Source: Gambelia wislizenii
Lineage: Eukaryota > Chordata > Lepidosauria > Squamata > Crotaphytidae
NCBI GenBank assembly: GCA_030847615.1
Contig: JAUMIR010000004.1
Span: 70,277,001 to 70,341,000, forward strand
Length of the DNA: 64,000 bases
Direction of reading: 5' to 3'
Both the position numbers and the translations under genes were made by a program. The notes beneath the pieces were generated by a model. It saw only the letters and a program-made list of their open reading frames with translations, did not search any database and was not told where the DNA came from. This document shows positions 1 to 11,780 of this stretch, one piece after another (position 1 is the first letter of the stretch; every line of letters begins with the position of its first letter).

Positions 1-780
1 GAGAACAAAAATACAGAGACAAAAGTAGTCCCCAGAGGTTTGAGACTACACTTTCCATAATCCCTGACCATTGGCTGTGGTGACAAGAGTTGATGGGAAC
101 TGTAGTCCAACATACACCCCAGTCACTTTGAAACCAGTTGTGTAGGATTCAGCAGTCCCTTGGGCCCTCTTGACAGTTCTGCTTGCCCTCTTTAACAGCC
201 TAGCATCAGTCAAGGCAAGAAACCAGCTGCACCACAGCTGTCCTTTTTCACCTCCCACAATATGTATCAGTTGAGTGTAAGTCTCCCAATAAGCCTAAGG
301 CACTTTACCACTCCAGGTGCAGCCTCTTATAATGTCATGACTCTGATCCATTCCTAAGCAGGAGAAAATCTTGAGCATAGAACAAGTGCAGCCAGTTTGC
401 AGCCAGACAGGAAAACGACAGTAGCAGTGGATATTTTCTTACTTACATATTTCTGTGAAAAGAAAGATGATCCAAGTGAACTCTTATCTCCCCATTGTGT
501 GTGTTCTCTTAGCTTTTATAACTTGGTATGTTATTTGAAATGACTCAAATATAGTTTGGCTCTGATCTCTGTAGCTTTCAAAATTGAAAGTTTGCCTCCA
601 CTGTACTCAGGAGCAGCTCTGGGAATCTTCTGTCATCACTTAAGAGCACAAAAAAGTTTGGCAGGGCATGCTGATGGTGGCATATCTTTCAGCAAAGTAA
701 GTTCACCAGAGTAAGCTTCCTCACAAATGCCAACAGATAGGGTGGGGTGGGAGTGCTTGACATGGTACATCTAGACTTTA

Positions 781-890
781 GGGAAGCTATGTTTTGGACT
801 ACAGTGCTCAGAATCTCCACTTACCATGGTGAACATACTGACTGGCAGATTCTGGGAGTTGTAGTGCAAAATTTATTTCTAAGCAATGAT
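781..890. mobile_element. hAT-like hairpin MITE relic
   Basis: Inverted arms around a short centre: gttttggactacag / cagaatctcc on the left and cagattctgggag / ttgtagtgcaaaa on the right. The motif, ggactacaactcccagaat in either direction, recurs across the window. Confidence 0.55.
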
Positions 891-1530
891 CTAGCTCTGC
901 CTGTTCAAAAAGCTATCTTAGTTTTCTCTAAACGAATATTTATTTGAAAGGGATAGGCTGGTTTAAATCCAGTGTTTCTCAAGCCCTACCTTCCACCCGC
1001 AAAAACCAAGGATAGTCTTCTGTTTTCATGAAATGGTTGTGATCTTGGTGTATATACCCCTGATGTATAGAAGGAATCTGTAGGTGACAATGAGGGGATA
1101 TTTTAAAGTATTTTTCAAGTCAAAATCCCCCCCCCCACCATTGCCTGGCATAAAGAAGCACTAAGTTGCTCTATGACAATCTTCTCAACCTGATACCCTC
1201 CAGATGTTTGGGACTTCAAAACATCCTCACTATGGTTGCTTGGAGTTGTATTCCCCCCCCCAAAAAAATAATAATCCAAAGGACATCAGGAATCGGTGTC
1301 CGTTCCTGGTGTCCTTTGGATATTGGGAATGGGTACTCCTGTCAATGACTAACCTCTAGCTTACCTCCAGTTACTCATCTGCAGTACTTGCTGAGGATAT
1401 GAGAAAGACCGAGGAAACCTCAGCGAGTCTTTATCATACAAATGGGAGCACTGTCCCTTGTGGACACCAGCTTCACTGTGGCTGTTCTGCAAACTTTTCA
1501 GGGGATCTTGATACACTGTTAACCCAGCGT

Positions 1531-1679
1531 TTAAGGCAGGGTGGGGAAACGTGTGGCTCTCCAAGCATTACTGGAACTGCAATTCAGTTATTTTTCTCCA
1601 TTGGTTATAATAGCCAGAGCTTGTAGGAATAGTAATCTAATAACATTTGTAGAGCCACATTTCCCCACCCGTGTTCTAG
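1531..1679. mobile_element. Hairpin MITE (terminal repeats of the ggtggggaaa...gtggctct type)
   Basis: The left end ggtggggaaacgtgtggctct is inverted at the right end as agagccacatttccccaccc. The same family recurs, degraded, near 6330-6555, 32230-32350, 33890-33995 and 63250-63390. Confidence 0.65.
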
Positions 1680-3574
1680 GCAGTACAAGGCTAGAGCTCC
1701 CAGGATGCAGTTGTAGAAGAGTGTGTACTCTTCCTCTGAAGCATCTCTTCTAGGAAGGGTATTCTCTAATCTAGGAATGTGAGCACAATGATTGTGCTTG
1801 GAAACTGGCCTGAAGACAAAGTGGGTACATCAGATAAGACTTTCCTCTTGGGGAATTATACATTACAGGTCGGTGTCTGACTATACAGATTAGTACAAAA
1901 AGCCTTCCTGATCCACAGGCTCTGGATCTGCGATTTCAAGTGACTGTGGATTGTCATGTCCTACATTTAAATGGCAGCAATGTGAACGCAGATGCACTGA
2001 AGTTTTCATGTGTGCATCACCACCATTTAATAATATGGGACACAATCATCTGCCTTTTCTCTCATCTGTGGGGTGGGTGGGTCCTGGAACCCTTGCAGAT
2101 CCAGGTGGCCCACTGTATACAGATAATGTTCAAAGCAGCTGGAACTCAAGAAAACTAGTATTTGCAGTTGACAGGAGACATGAAGAATAACCTCAGTAAT
2201 TGAGAAGAATGTCTGCAGAGCTTGCTGCCCTCCAAAACGTAGCTGTCTATTCATGTAGCCTTCTGCTACGGAACTTATATCTAAACAATATCTAAATGCA
2301 TTCATTGTCTTGCTTTCTGAACAAGTGTTCCAGGTAGAGGGACTAGAAAAAATGTCCATGTATCTACACTAGGTGGTCTTCCTTGGACCACAAGTATCCT
2401 CTGGTCTGTTCTTTGGGTTGGGGAGCGGGGAAAGCTGCTATATGAAATCCCAGTGGCTACCCAGCTGTGTCCTCATTTCAGGAGTTTTTACTTTTCTTAT
2501 TAGGACAATGAAATGAACATTGTGAAAAGAAATCTTAAATTTATCTGGGTGGCTTCTTTTTGCAATTATTTTTGTCTAGGAATATATGAAGGCAGATTTA
2601 GAAGCCCTTCCAATTGCTGCTTATAGCTCTGCCCCATAGTGTAGTGTTGTCTTCAATGTTACTCTGCAAACTCTCACCCTTTAGGAAATAGCCTATTCTT
2701 AGCAAACAAGGTTATCAGGGATACTTGAGACTCCATCCCAACCAAGTGTTCAGCCACTGGATAATGGATCAACCCACTTTTGCTGTATATTTAACATTAG
2801 CTCAATTACAATGGCATTCCCTTTTACAAGTTTTCTTTTCAAGTGTTACAACTCTATCAGGCAATGTATTTTTCCCCATCATTACTGATGTGCTATTATT
2901 CATCCTCCTTTCCCCCCACATAGCTTTATTTAAAGGGAACTTACTGAAATTTTTTGGGCCAGTGATTGGATTGGTGCCTTTACTTTCAAACAAGAGATTC
3001 CTTTGAATTATATTTGTTTGAGGGGGAATATATCTCCCTTGCTGTGTCTTGTGAAATACTGTCTGCAATTTGTGTGTTTATTTATTTACGGAAGTAAATA
3101 TTTTGTATAGTTAATGTGCAGGGGATATTAAAGTCTATTAAGGAGTGGAAACTTGAAAAAAATGGTCTGTTTATAATTTAATGACCCAATGAAAATTGTC
3201 TTTGTACTTGGAACTGGATGCTGAGTTGATCCATTTTTCTGTCCCAAACAAAAAGAATTAATAAAACCTGAAGTTATAAAGACAACAGAAGGAGTTCACA
3301 TGAATGCAAGTATAAGTAGATACTGCTCTCTCATATTTTTTAGGAAACAGCTGTTTGAAACAGGCTGTTTGATCAATGTATTAAAATAAGACATTGCTCA
3401 AGAAGATAGGATTAAAAGTCTAGATGAAAAGATGAAAACTACAGTGCTCCAGAAAACAAAGCAGTTGCCAGCTGAGAACAGGGATTCGGCAATATTACAA
3501 TATAATTATGGAAGCTTATTGCAAAACACTAAGTAATATTAGATTGTTTAAATGTCAGAGAGTTTCAAGAAGAA

Positions 3575-3710
3575 ACCTCTTTGGAGGTTTTTAAACAGAG
3601 GCTGGATGGCCATCTGTCGGGCATGCTTTGATTGTGCATTCCTGCCTGGCAGGGGGTAGGACAGGATGGCCCTTGTGGTCTCTTCCTATTTTATGATTCT
3701 GTGATTCTAT
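3575..3710 (+). mobile_element. CR1 LINE 3' end
   Basis: The sequence from ggaggtttttaaacagaggctgg through gtggtctcttcc to repeated gattctat units is the typical CR1 3' terminus. Only the last 140 bp are present (5' truncated). Confidence 0.75.
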
Positions 3711-4017
3711 CCTACAGAATGGACAAATAACAAATGGCAAATTGGTCAATGTCCCTACCTGTGTTGTATTTAATTTTGCACTTCCTTAGGAAAGCAAGTA
3801 TACAGCTCATAGTGAGAGAGAAACAGACATAAGACAGATGGGCAGACAGAGATATTGAAACCTCTCTTCTTACTTGCTGTTTCTTTGCTGAGGCTTCTCA
3901 GAACCCATCAGCAGGGCTGGACAGCATGCTTATGCCTTAAGAGTTTCATTATGACAGAAGCTAGTGGATCAGTTATCACTGAATATTCAAAGATATATTA
4001 AAAAGATAGAAGATACC

Positions 4018-4018
4018 A

Positions 4019-4049
<31 letters not shown>

Positions 4050-4050
4050 T
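4018..4050. repeat. (ATT)n microsatellite
   Basis: About ten ATT units with one interruption (actatt) at the right end. Confidence 0.95.
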
Positions 4051-4173
4051 AACCTCTCCCTATGGATCGATTTTAGCAAGGAAATAAGACACTGTACTGT
4101 CTAAAATAAATGGAGATATGTAAAGGAGATGTTATCTCAAAGAATATTGCAGTTAAGGGGGGAAATGTCAATC

Positions 4174-4378
4174 GGGCTTTTCACACCACATAATTATAGT
4201 AGTGTGATACCATTTTAATTGCCATGGCAATAACCTATGGAATCCTTGAATTTGCAGTTGAGGGAACAGTACTTAAAATTCTCAGCCTCACCAAACTACA
4301 AGCCCCGGGATTTTATAAGATGAGTCTATAGCAGCTAAAGTGGAATCAAAGTACTCTAATTGTGTAGTCTGAAAGGCC
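4174..4378. mobile_element. Palindromic MITE
   Basis: The terminal inverted repeat starts gggcttttcacaccac and ends gtgtagtctgaaaggcc. The internal arms contain tttgcagttg and actacaagccccggg, shared with the larger family at 14670, 39135 and 46361. Confidence 0.65.
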
Positions 4379-5539
4379 TTGTCATAGAAAATTTTGATAT
4401 GCCAAGAAGAATGATGCTGATATAAACAAGTGTTCATGCTAGTGCTGTTGCATTAACTTGCCAGAAACAGTGTATCTTTAAAACTCATTCAGTAAATTAG
4501 TGGGAGGGGAATGAAAATGCATTTGTTGAGTAACATCATGAAATGTGGAGGGTTATGCTGTTGAACAAACTAATGGTTACAATTAGATCAGATCTGGAAA
4601 AATAAATGTGGAAATAAATCTAATGATGAAAAAATGTCAGTGTAAATTGCCAGCCTTTGGCCTAGCATGAGTTCCTTAGCAAGTAATACTTCTTAGGGAT
4701 GAAGTTTAGCAGCTACACTTTTCCTTCCTCACAAAACTAGAATAATTGGTGAAACCATGTCAGTTCAAGCAGAAGCACTGACTAGGGATTTGTCCAATGC
4801 TGTGGGGTTGCCTTTTTAAAAGTTGCTGATGCTAGTAGGCTTAGGGTCTCTTTATAGTGTATTCTGCACACTTCCTCCAGTAGGTGGTGCTACAAACATC
4901 CTGACTGCAACAGCACTATGATGAGGTCGGCTTTTATTTTACCTCAAGGCACTATTTCGTAAATGTTAAGTAGCTTACTTTTGATGAGTGAATCTTTTCT
5001 AAAAGCCCTAAACTTTGAGGCATGGATCCCAGCATTATCAATGGTTGGGAAAGGTGGGAGTTGAGGATCAAAACACCAGGAGTTTTGGAAGGTTGCTTCA
5101 TACAGTTCAGTACTCACCATATGAATTTCAAGTACCTATATACAGAATCCACAAGCAGTGATACCTTTATTGGGCCAGTTCCAAAGCATAAAATGCATTA
5201 TGCAAACTTCACTAGCTCCTTCATCAGGCAAAGATGTTAAAAATCATACAGGAGTAAGATGGTGGCAATGTTAGAGTCACAGGCCTACATTCTGTCTGAG
5301 ATGTTGTCAGTTAAGATGGTATTGAGGGATTTCACTACAGGTAGCACATACAAGTGAAAGGTGAGTTGAAAACTGATAATGTATCTGGGAGTATCAATGG
5401 TTCTGTTGACCCCTCCTCACAGCCAGACCTTGCTGTTGCATCACCAATCAGTTGGCTGCGGTGCTGCTCAATTTTGGCAATGATATAAAAAGAGACAATG
5501 CTTTACTTGAAAACATGGTATGTTTTCAGAAGTCAAAAT

Positions 5540-5930
5540 CAAAGCATCCATTCAGTAAATGTTTCCTAGTTCTATCTGAAGATCTTATGGTATTCTTTGA
5601 TGGTCTTCCATCCAAGTAATAACTAGGTCTAATGTAAAATGAAAGAGATATCTTTAGGATGATGGTATCATCAATACTTTCCACCAGTCGACCCAAAACA
5701 GAGAAAACTAACTTGTACTTTCCTGCATCTCCTTCAAAAAGAATTGATGTCATGTTGAACACTGTCCTACAGAGGCCTGTCTTAAGAAACATACCATACA
5801 TTTTTGTTAGAAGATCAGCATTTTCACCTTCCTATCTTTAAAGAACTTGAGGATGGATACTATCTGGACCCAGTGGTTTGTTTGTATTTAGTTTGTCACA
5901 AAGGTTAGAACTAAAAACACCAGGAAAGCC
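5540..5930 (-). pseudogene. Degraded CR1 LINE reverse-transcriptase fragment
   Basis: Minus-strand translation gives LGPDSIHPQVL, then a frameshift, then a stretch resembling the CR1 RT segment around 'TPIFKKG...YRPVSL...GKVMEQ'. Stops and a frame break show that it is dead. The assignment rests on this faint protein similarity. Confidence 0.5.
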
Positions 5931-6329
5931 AACATATACAGCTGTTTATATTCCATTGATGCCAATGGAACAACTACTTTAAATGGTATATAAATGTCAA
6001 CCCTACCACTGATTTGGGAAAATGGGTTTAAAGTTTGAGGCCAGTGAAACAATTGCTTGTTCCCTGTCTTGGAGGCACTACCTGTTAAAACATGCTGTTT
6101 AACTGTGGTAGAAATCAAGGCTGTTGCCTTAAATGAATTAAAGAGAGATCAGGAGTGCTGGCAGCTTGCAGAGGGGAAATTAATAATGGCACCATCACAT
6201 TACCATTCCTGGGAAGACAATAAACTTGGCTACAAATTAATGTAAGATCAGAAGCCTTCTAAGGGAAAACTCCTAGCAGAGCACAACTTCTAGTACAATA
6301 CTCGTAGGAATCTCATCATGTTGTGAGTG

Positions 6330-6555
6330 GCATGGAACAGAGGTGACCAGTTAATGGTACATTTTGTCATACATCTAATATATCTCAAAATATGGGGAAG
6401 TTATATTTTGGACTCCATCTCACAGTGTCCCCCTGCCACCATGGTCAGTGGAATATGCACACACTTATCTTCTCCTGCCCTAGCCAGGTCAAGAATGCTG
6501 GGAGTTGCAGTTCAATAACATCTAGAGGGCCACATGATTCCCACCCCTGTCCTAC
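6330..6555. mobile_element. Old hairpin MITE relic
   Basis: Ends ggagttgcagttcaataacatctagagggccaca...cccacccctgtccta, the right half of the family at 1531-1679. The left half is diverged and interrupted. Confidence 0.5.
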
Positions 6556-6619
6556 TGAGTTCAGTTGAACTTTTTCCTCTGTAACTGTGTTCAGGATTGC
6601 AGCTTAAATGGTCTTACTT

Positions 6620-6885
6620 TAGGGTGAGACCTCACACAGCCCCCCAGTGATGTAGGGCTGAAACTTCTAGCATTCCTTACCCTGAGGAATGTCACATCAC
6701 TTTTATACCAGTTTAACTGCCAAGGCACCATCCTGAGGAAGTCTGAAAATTGCAGTCTGGGTGCCCAAAACTCTGCTAGAAAACTCTAGTCCACTCTGAT
6801 GAACTACAAAATTCCAAGATTCCTCAGTACAGAACCATAACAGTTAAAGCCATATGAAATAGTTATAACAGTGTAGTGCAAATAC
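6620..6885. mobile_element. Palindromic MITE relic
   Basis: The internal arms gaactacaaaattccaagattcc and ggcacc...gcagtctggg, and the right end ataacagtgtagtgc, match the family at 4174 and 14670. The left end is degraded. Confidence 0.4.
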
Positions 6886-7870
6886 ATGGCTGATGGGAAT
6901 TGCAGTTCAGCAACATCTAAAAGGTCACATGATTCCCACTCTGCCATATGTGTGTATGTCTATGTATGTGCATGTATGTATTTCAAAGCAATGCACAAAC
7001 ATCTTAACAGTCCTTATAACAATACTATTTGTCGTAACCAAAACAATGCACTGGGTTGAGAAGGTTGTCCTAAAACAAGAGTGACTTGTGGAAAACTACC
7101 TAGGCAGCAATCAACAGTTGATTAACAGTAACCTACATTGAACTGTGCAGGATTTACTCCTGAGCACACACGTACAGGACTTCCCTGTTAGTGAATGCAT
7201 AGATGGGAAGGAAAGATTTAAATTATGGACCTCCCAATGCAGAGGGCTCACTTGCACTCATTATCAGTGCTAGATGCATGCAAAGGACTCATGCCTCTAA
7301 CCAGATGAAATTAAAGATAAGGTGACAGTAGAGATGTAAAGTGAGAATTGCTTCATGAATAAAATAAAGTGTGCTAAAGCTCAAGTAGTGCTGGTGTGTG
7401 TGTGTAATTTATGGATTACATTTCCCAGAATCCTTTGATCAACATAGCTACTTGTCAAGCTCTGGGCTCAAGTGTGTCAAGAAGCTGCAACAAGAACACT
7501 TCTCAGAAACTATATGGGATATTTCCAGATGAAGTTGTTCAGTTGCTGGCAACTGAAAAGTATTGGGCAACTGGTCTACCTTTTCCTCTTTTAACAGAGC
7601 TCAGTTGTGTGCGATAAGAGAGAGAAAAAGTCAAAACAGCAATGGGAATGCATGGGAGAATTACAAGTGGAACACCCATTACCTGAGTCTCTTCCCTCCC
7701 TTAAAATATCATGAACAGGGAAGGCTGACTGCACGCAAAAAGCCATATCTGGAAGCTGAATGTTTATAGTCATCATGCCTGTTGACCAGTGTACGAATTT
7801 TAGAGAGGCCAGAAGATGGGACAGGTATCAGCTGCTGGCACTCTTGAGCAGCTGACAGCAGAGCAAAGTC

Positions 7871-7890
7871 TGATGATGATGATGATGATG
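7871..7890. repeat. (GAT)n microsatellite
   Basis: Six to seven GAT/TGA units followed by GAA units. Confidence 0.9.
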
Positions 7891-8551
7891 AAGAAGAATA
7901 AACATGCTGTTGCCATCCATAAGTGAGCAGTAGTCAAATGTTGCTCTGGGTCCCTAAGCCTCATCCAGCTGCTGCCTGGTTGTGGATGGCTTCATTGGCT
8001 GAGATCCTATATCACAGCTGCATAGTGAACATCTTCATTTGTGGAGTTATGTATTGACTATGCTGAATGGCAATGTTACAGAGCTTGATGCATAACGGAA
8101 TGCACAGCTGTGTATGAAACTGAAATGCACGATTTGAACCCACATCTACATGCATAATGGCACTGAATGTACAACTCTGATTCTGTGATCTTGAGTGGAA
8201 TATGGACATTGTGCATCAGACAAAACATCCAACTGCTTCTGCAGGGGAACTTAAGGCATGTGTAAGACACCAATGGGGTAACATCTGTATGTTTATTTTT
8301 CTTAAGGATAACTTTCCTATCTCTGACTGATAAGATCCTGCTCATGCAAGCCCATTATTTGCTGCCTTTCCTGCTCCACACTGGGCAGGTGATTCACCAT
8401 TTTAAAAGGCAAAGCACAATGACCCCATTTTCAATTTTTCATAGTGTATTGGGGTAAAACTATATTGGGGATGTGAAGTCGAAGGCTTTCACAGCCAGCA
8501 TTTATAGATTTTCTTTGGGTTTTTTTCTGGGCTGTGAGGTCATGTTCTGGA

Positions 8552-8606
8552 AGCGTTTATTTCTGATGTTTCGCCTGCATCTGTGGCTGGCATCTTCAGA
8601 GAATGG
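8552..8606 (-). ncRNA. Degraded hammerhead-like motif
   Basis: Minus-strand reading: CTGAAGA (8599-8593), stem II GCC/GGC, GAAAC, then ATC instead of GTC, so the ACGT palindrome is lost. Probably inactive. Confidence 0.45.
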
Positions 8607-8794
8607 TTGGATACGAGTGTGGGTTTTTTTTAATATATACTGTGAACCATTAGCCATTAACCAACTATTAGCCAAACAGACACTAATCCTCCTTGCATAT
8701 CTCCACACTGAAACGAGCCATTCAAATACACAAATTTACACATCCTCCCCAACAGGAGTTCACAGTATATAAACCCCCACACACTCCTACCCAA

Positions 8795-8846
8795 CCATTC
8801 TCTGAAGATGCCAGCCACAGATGCAGGCGAAACGTCAGGAATAAAC
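8795..8846 (+). ncRNA. Hammerhead-ribozyme-like motif (best match to core)
   Basis: The core CTGAAGA (8802-8808) fits CUGANGA. Stem II is TGCC/GGC(G) closing a loop of about 13 nt, then GAAAC and GTC (8834-8836) with the expected cleavage after C8836. Stem I is short (ATTCT against AGGAA, with one G-U). Stem III is only ACGT, which is self-complementary, as described for dimeric hammerheads in Penelope-like elements. Activity is not shown. Confidence 0.55.
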
Positions 8847-10142
8847 TCTTCCTGAACATGGCCTCACAGCCCAGAAAAAAAACCAAGGAAAATCTATGTT
8901 GGGGATATTGCCAGACATTTAAAATGGTGTCTCGTAGCTTCCTGATAGTGGCAACTGTGGCAACTGGCCTTTTGTAGTGATGGCTGGTGGGTTTGGAATT
9001 CTGGAGGAGCTATCTGAGGTTCAAGCTTTTGAGGATGGGATTCAGCACTTCGGAGAGCTCTTATAAAGCCCAGATTAAAACGTCCCTGACATGGAGGCTG
9101 CTACCAACCTGCTATTGTAGGAGGAAACCCAACAAAGAGCACTTTGCCTACTCAGGTGACCCTAGCAAAAAGAGGTCAGCACCACTGCTCTATGTGCCCA
9201 TCACTATGGTTTTACAGAGCTACAGAAGGAGGTCATGATTTAGCAAAGAAAGTTGGGGGGACAATCAGAGGGTGATCTTGTAGATTTCATCAGCAGTCCC
9301 ACTATTAATGCTAGCCATGCTGTCACATAATCTCAGATGGAAATACTGTATACAGTAATGGTAAGGGGCAAAATCTCTGTATATGTTAAAGGACACGTTT
9401 TTCTTGTTTCATCACATAGGTTATTACATTCCAGAGATAAACCCTAGTATAGCCCACAGGCTGGAAAGTTAATTGGAAAAGAGACTTTCAGATGAGTTGT
9501 AGTTCAATGCTCAAACCACTATACCAAGCTGGCTCTCATCAGCTAGAAGGGAATCTTTCTGAAACCAATGTATCTGGGGCTTGTCTACATGGAGGGAAAA
9601 AAGCAGATTGTTCCACAGTATTAATGAGTGGTAGCAGCTGTGACCTGTCTTAATGGTTTTACAGCCACCATAAACTTTGCATGTCTGTAGCTGGGTGAGT
9701 GGATTACTTGTGTTTTTAAATCTGCTACCCCTGAACTTTAAAAACAAACAAACACACCTATTTCAATGGTGCACAAAAGCAATATTTCACCTTTCTGGAA
9801 AAAAAAAAAAACAGGTTTGCACTTCCTCTCCTTTGGGCAACCGAATCAGATCAACTGGCTTGTCTTAACAAGTGGAAATGCACACCCTCACATCTTTTTT
9901 TAAAAAAAATTATTTTAAAAGTCAGGAAAAGCAGGTACAGCTTTTCTGGGGAGTTTTTTTCTGGTTTTGTCCCCCCCCCCTTCACAATATGGCAGAATCA
10001 GGCAGGATGCCCTTAAAACAGGTAGGACTCTGCTTGCATTCTGTGAGGAGTTGTTCACCATGAAGTTGAAGGCTTTCATGGCCGGCATCCATAGATTTTC
10101 TTTGGTTTTTTTCCAGGCTGTGAGGCCATGTTGTGGAATAGT

Positions 10143-10192
10143 TTCTTTCTGACGTTTCGCCTGCACCTGTGGCTGGCATCTTCAGAGAATGG
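10143..10192 (-). ncRNA. Hammerhead-ribozyme-like motif, core intact
   Basis: Minus-strand reading: CTGAAGA (10185-10179), stem II GCC/GGC, GAAACGTC with the palindromic ACGT, and stem I ATTCT against AGAAA (four Watson-Crick pairs). This is the second copy with all core bases. Confidence 0.5.
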
Positions 10193-10370
10193 TCGGGTAG
10201 AAGTGTGTCTGGGGTTTATATGCTGTGAACCCCTGTTGGGGAGTACTGTATATGTAAATTTGTGTATTTGAATGGTTAGTTCCTGGGTTAAGATATGCAA
10301 GGTGGATTAATCACATCCTCTCCAACCGGGGCTCACAGCATATAAACCCCACACTCACTCCTACTCAACC

Positions 10371-10416
10371 ATTCTCTGAGGATGCCAGCCACAGGTGCAG
10401 GAGAAACATCAGAAGT
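10371..10416 (+). ncRNA. Degraded hammerhead-like motif
   Basis: CTGAGGA (10376-10382) is fine, but stem II reads GCC/GGA and the cleavage triplet is ATC. Probably inactive. Confidence 0.4.
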
Positions 10417-10479
10417 AAACTCTTCCAGAACACAGCCTCACAGCCCGGAAAAACCCCAAGGAAGACCGAAAGTATTTTC

Positions 10480-11780
10480 CGCGCTTGGCCAACCCCCAGG
10501 CAGGGGGGTGATGGCGGGGCGGAGGCGCGCCTGCGGACGCCACGTGGGTGTGGGGCGGCGCAGGCGGCCGAAGCGGCGGGCGAGCCCCTCAGCGCGGCGG
10601 CCCAATGGGTCCGCCTGGCGAGAGCCGAGCCTTCGGAGGGGAAAGCGAAGGGGGCGGCCCGCCCGGAGCTCCTCTCGGCCCCGCCCTTCCCTTGCGCCCT
10701 GTGAGCCGCGAGGAGCCAGAGAGCGAGGCGGGCGGGCGGATGGATGGCCGGCCGGCCGGGGAAGGGGCGCCAGCTGCCTGGGCGACGAGGGTAAGGGGCG
10801 GCTCGGCAGGGCCGCCGGAGGAGCCGGGCCAGAGCAGGGGCGCCCCGGGGAGGCGGGCTGGAGGAGGGCGCGGGCGGCGTCGCCTCGGGAAAGCTTGGAG
10901 AGGAGGAGAAGGAAGGAAGGGGGGAAGGGAGGAGGGGTATCAGCAGAGCGCCGAGAAGTTCCGGACCCCTTAAGGAGGGGGAGGAGGGGGAGGGCTATAA
11001 CTCCTGGAACCCCCCAGCCACTGGCCGTGGGGGCTCCACGGCTTTTGCGGATTGCAGTGTTTGTAACCTTGGCGGGTCTCAGCCACAGCTGGGGTGGGCA
11101 GCCAAGGCAGCGTGCCAACCCCGCCCTCCTTCCTGCCCCTTTGCCGAGGGATGCCGTTTCCCCCCCGCGCCCCAGGTCTCCCCTTGGATTCTTAAGAGCG
11201 CTGCGGGTGGGTCAGCTCTTGGCCGCGAGTGTCAAGCTTACGTGTCCCGCTGTGGCCTCTGTGTGTGTGTGGCGGGGGAAGGAAACCCCGGTAGTTTATT
11301 CTGAAGGGCATGTGGAGCAGTTTTTGAAAGAAGCCAAACCCACGCTGCCTCGCGCATGGTTAAGCTCTCCTGCGGAGTCGCTGCGGAGCTGGCGAAGGAG
11401 GCTTGCCTGCCTGCCTGCCTGCCCCGCTTTTCCCGCCTGGTGTTTGTCCCACGGAAAGGGTTAGTCCAGAACCACCGCCTGGCCGCCTCACGCACGAAAA
11501 AACGCCAGCGGGCTGCGGGTGAAGGAATCCGACCAAGCGGGCTCCACTGATTCCAGGGCGGAGAGGTTTGGCCGCCGCGCGGAGCGCCCTCGAGAGAGAG
11601 AATGAGAGAGGCGCCTCCCTCCCTCCTTCCCCCGACCGAGCGAGGACGACCTTGCGGCGGCGCCCTGTGGGGTGGGTTGGCGGGCGGGAGGCCAGCTCGC
11701 CAGGAATGGGAGAGGGTCGGGGAGCTAGGTTGGTCGTTCGGGTGCGTTGGAGGCCTGTCAAGGGAGCAAGCACCGAAGCT
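10480..11780 (+). promoter_or_regulatory. KLF15-like: CpG island promoter of the KLF15-like gene
   Basis: About 1.3 kb of very GC- and CpG-rich sequence in an AT-rich neighbourhood, starting just after a Penelope-like repeat. It contains a CACGTG E-box at 10541-10546, GC boxes (ggggcgg) and a CCAAT box near 10602. A strong donor (gacgagg followed by gtaagg) lies at 10790/10791. I infer that transcription starts between about 10600 and 10750 and that this is the gene's first exon. The long open frames here come from the lack of stops in GC-rich DNA, not from a protein. Confidence 0.75.
10660..10790 (+). other. KLF15-like: Probable non-coding exon 1 of the KLF15-like gene (5' end approximate)
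   Basis: The 3' boundary is the GTAAGG donor at 10791; the 5' end cannot be fixed from sequence. It would splice to the acceptor before 21584, giving an intron of about 10.8 kb. KLF15 also begins with a non-coding exon in a CpG island. An earlier GTGAGC near 10700 is an alternative donor. Confidence 0.5.

Larger units (their letters stand above)
8473..8885. mobile_element. Inverted pair of Penelope-like element ends
   Basis: The left arm (gaaggctttcacagcc...gggctgtgagg...tttcgcctgcat...ggcatcttcagaga) is repeated in reverse complement on the right (tctctgaagatgcc...atgcaggcgaaacgtcag...cctcacagccc). The arms flank about 150 bp. This is the terminal unit of a family I believe to be a Penelope-like retroelement; no reverse transcriptase or GIY-YIG domain remains. 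Hammerhead-like motifs lie in each arm. Confidence 0.65.
1..10059. other. Intergenic region upstream of the KLF15-like promoter
   Basis: Translations show no exon-like protein similarity apart from LINE relics. Repeats are listed separately. The parts 1.7-3.57, 4.4-5.0, 7.1-7.86, 7.9-8.47 and 8.9-10.05 kb hold nothing I can name beyond homopolymer runs and short SINE/MITE remnants, for example a SINE tail around 9509-9545. Confidence 0.6.
10060..10462. mobile_element. Second inverted pair of Penelope-like element ends, abutting the KLF CpG island
   Basis: Same structure as 8473-8885: left arm gaaggctttcatggcc...tttcgcctgcacc...ggcatcttcagaga, then gggtttatatgctgtgaa, mirrored by cacagcatataaacccc and ...attctctgaggatgcc...cctcacagcccgg. 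It ends about 20-40 bp before the CpG island. Confidence 0.65.

Noticed and set aside
4018..4050. Direct repeats checked as a CRISPR-like array
   Set aside because: Simple microsatellite in a vertebrate genome; no spacer structure here or elsewhere in the window.
10382..11464. 360-codon open frame, plus overlapping frames on both strands, in the KLF CpG island
   Set aside because: GC-rich DNA lacks stops. The frame begins inside a Penelope-like repeat, reads as Arg/Gly/Pro-rich without a domain, and crosses the probable exon 1 donor.
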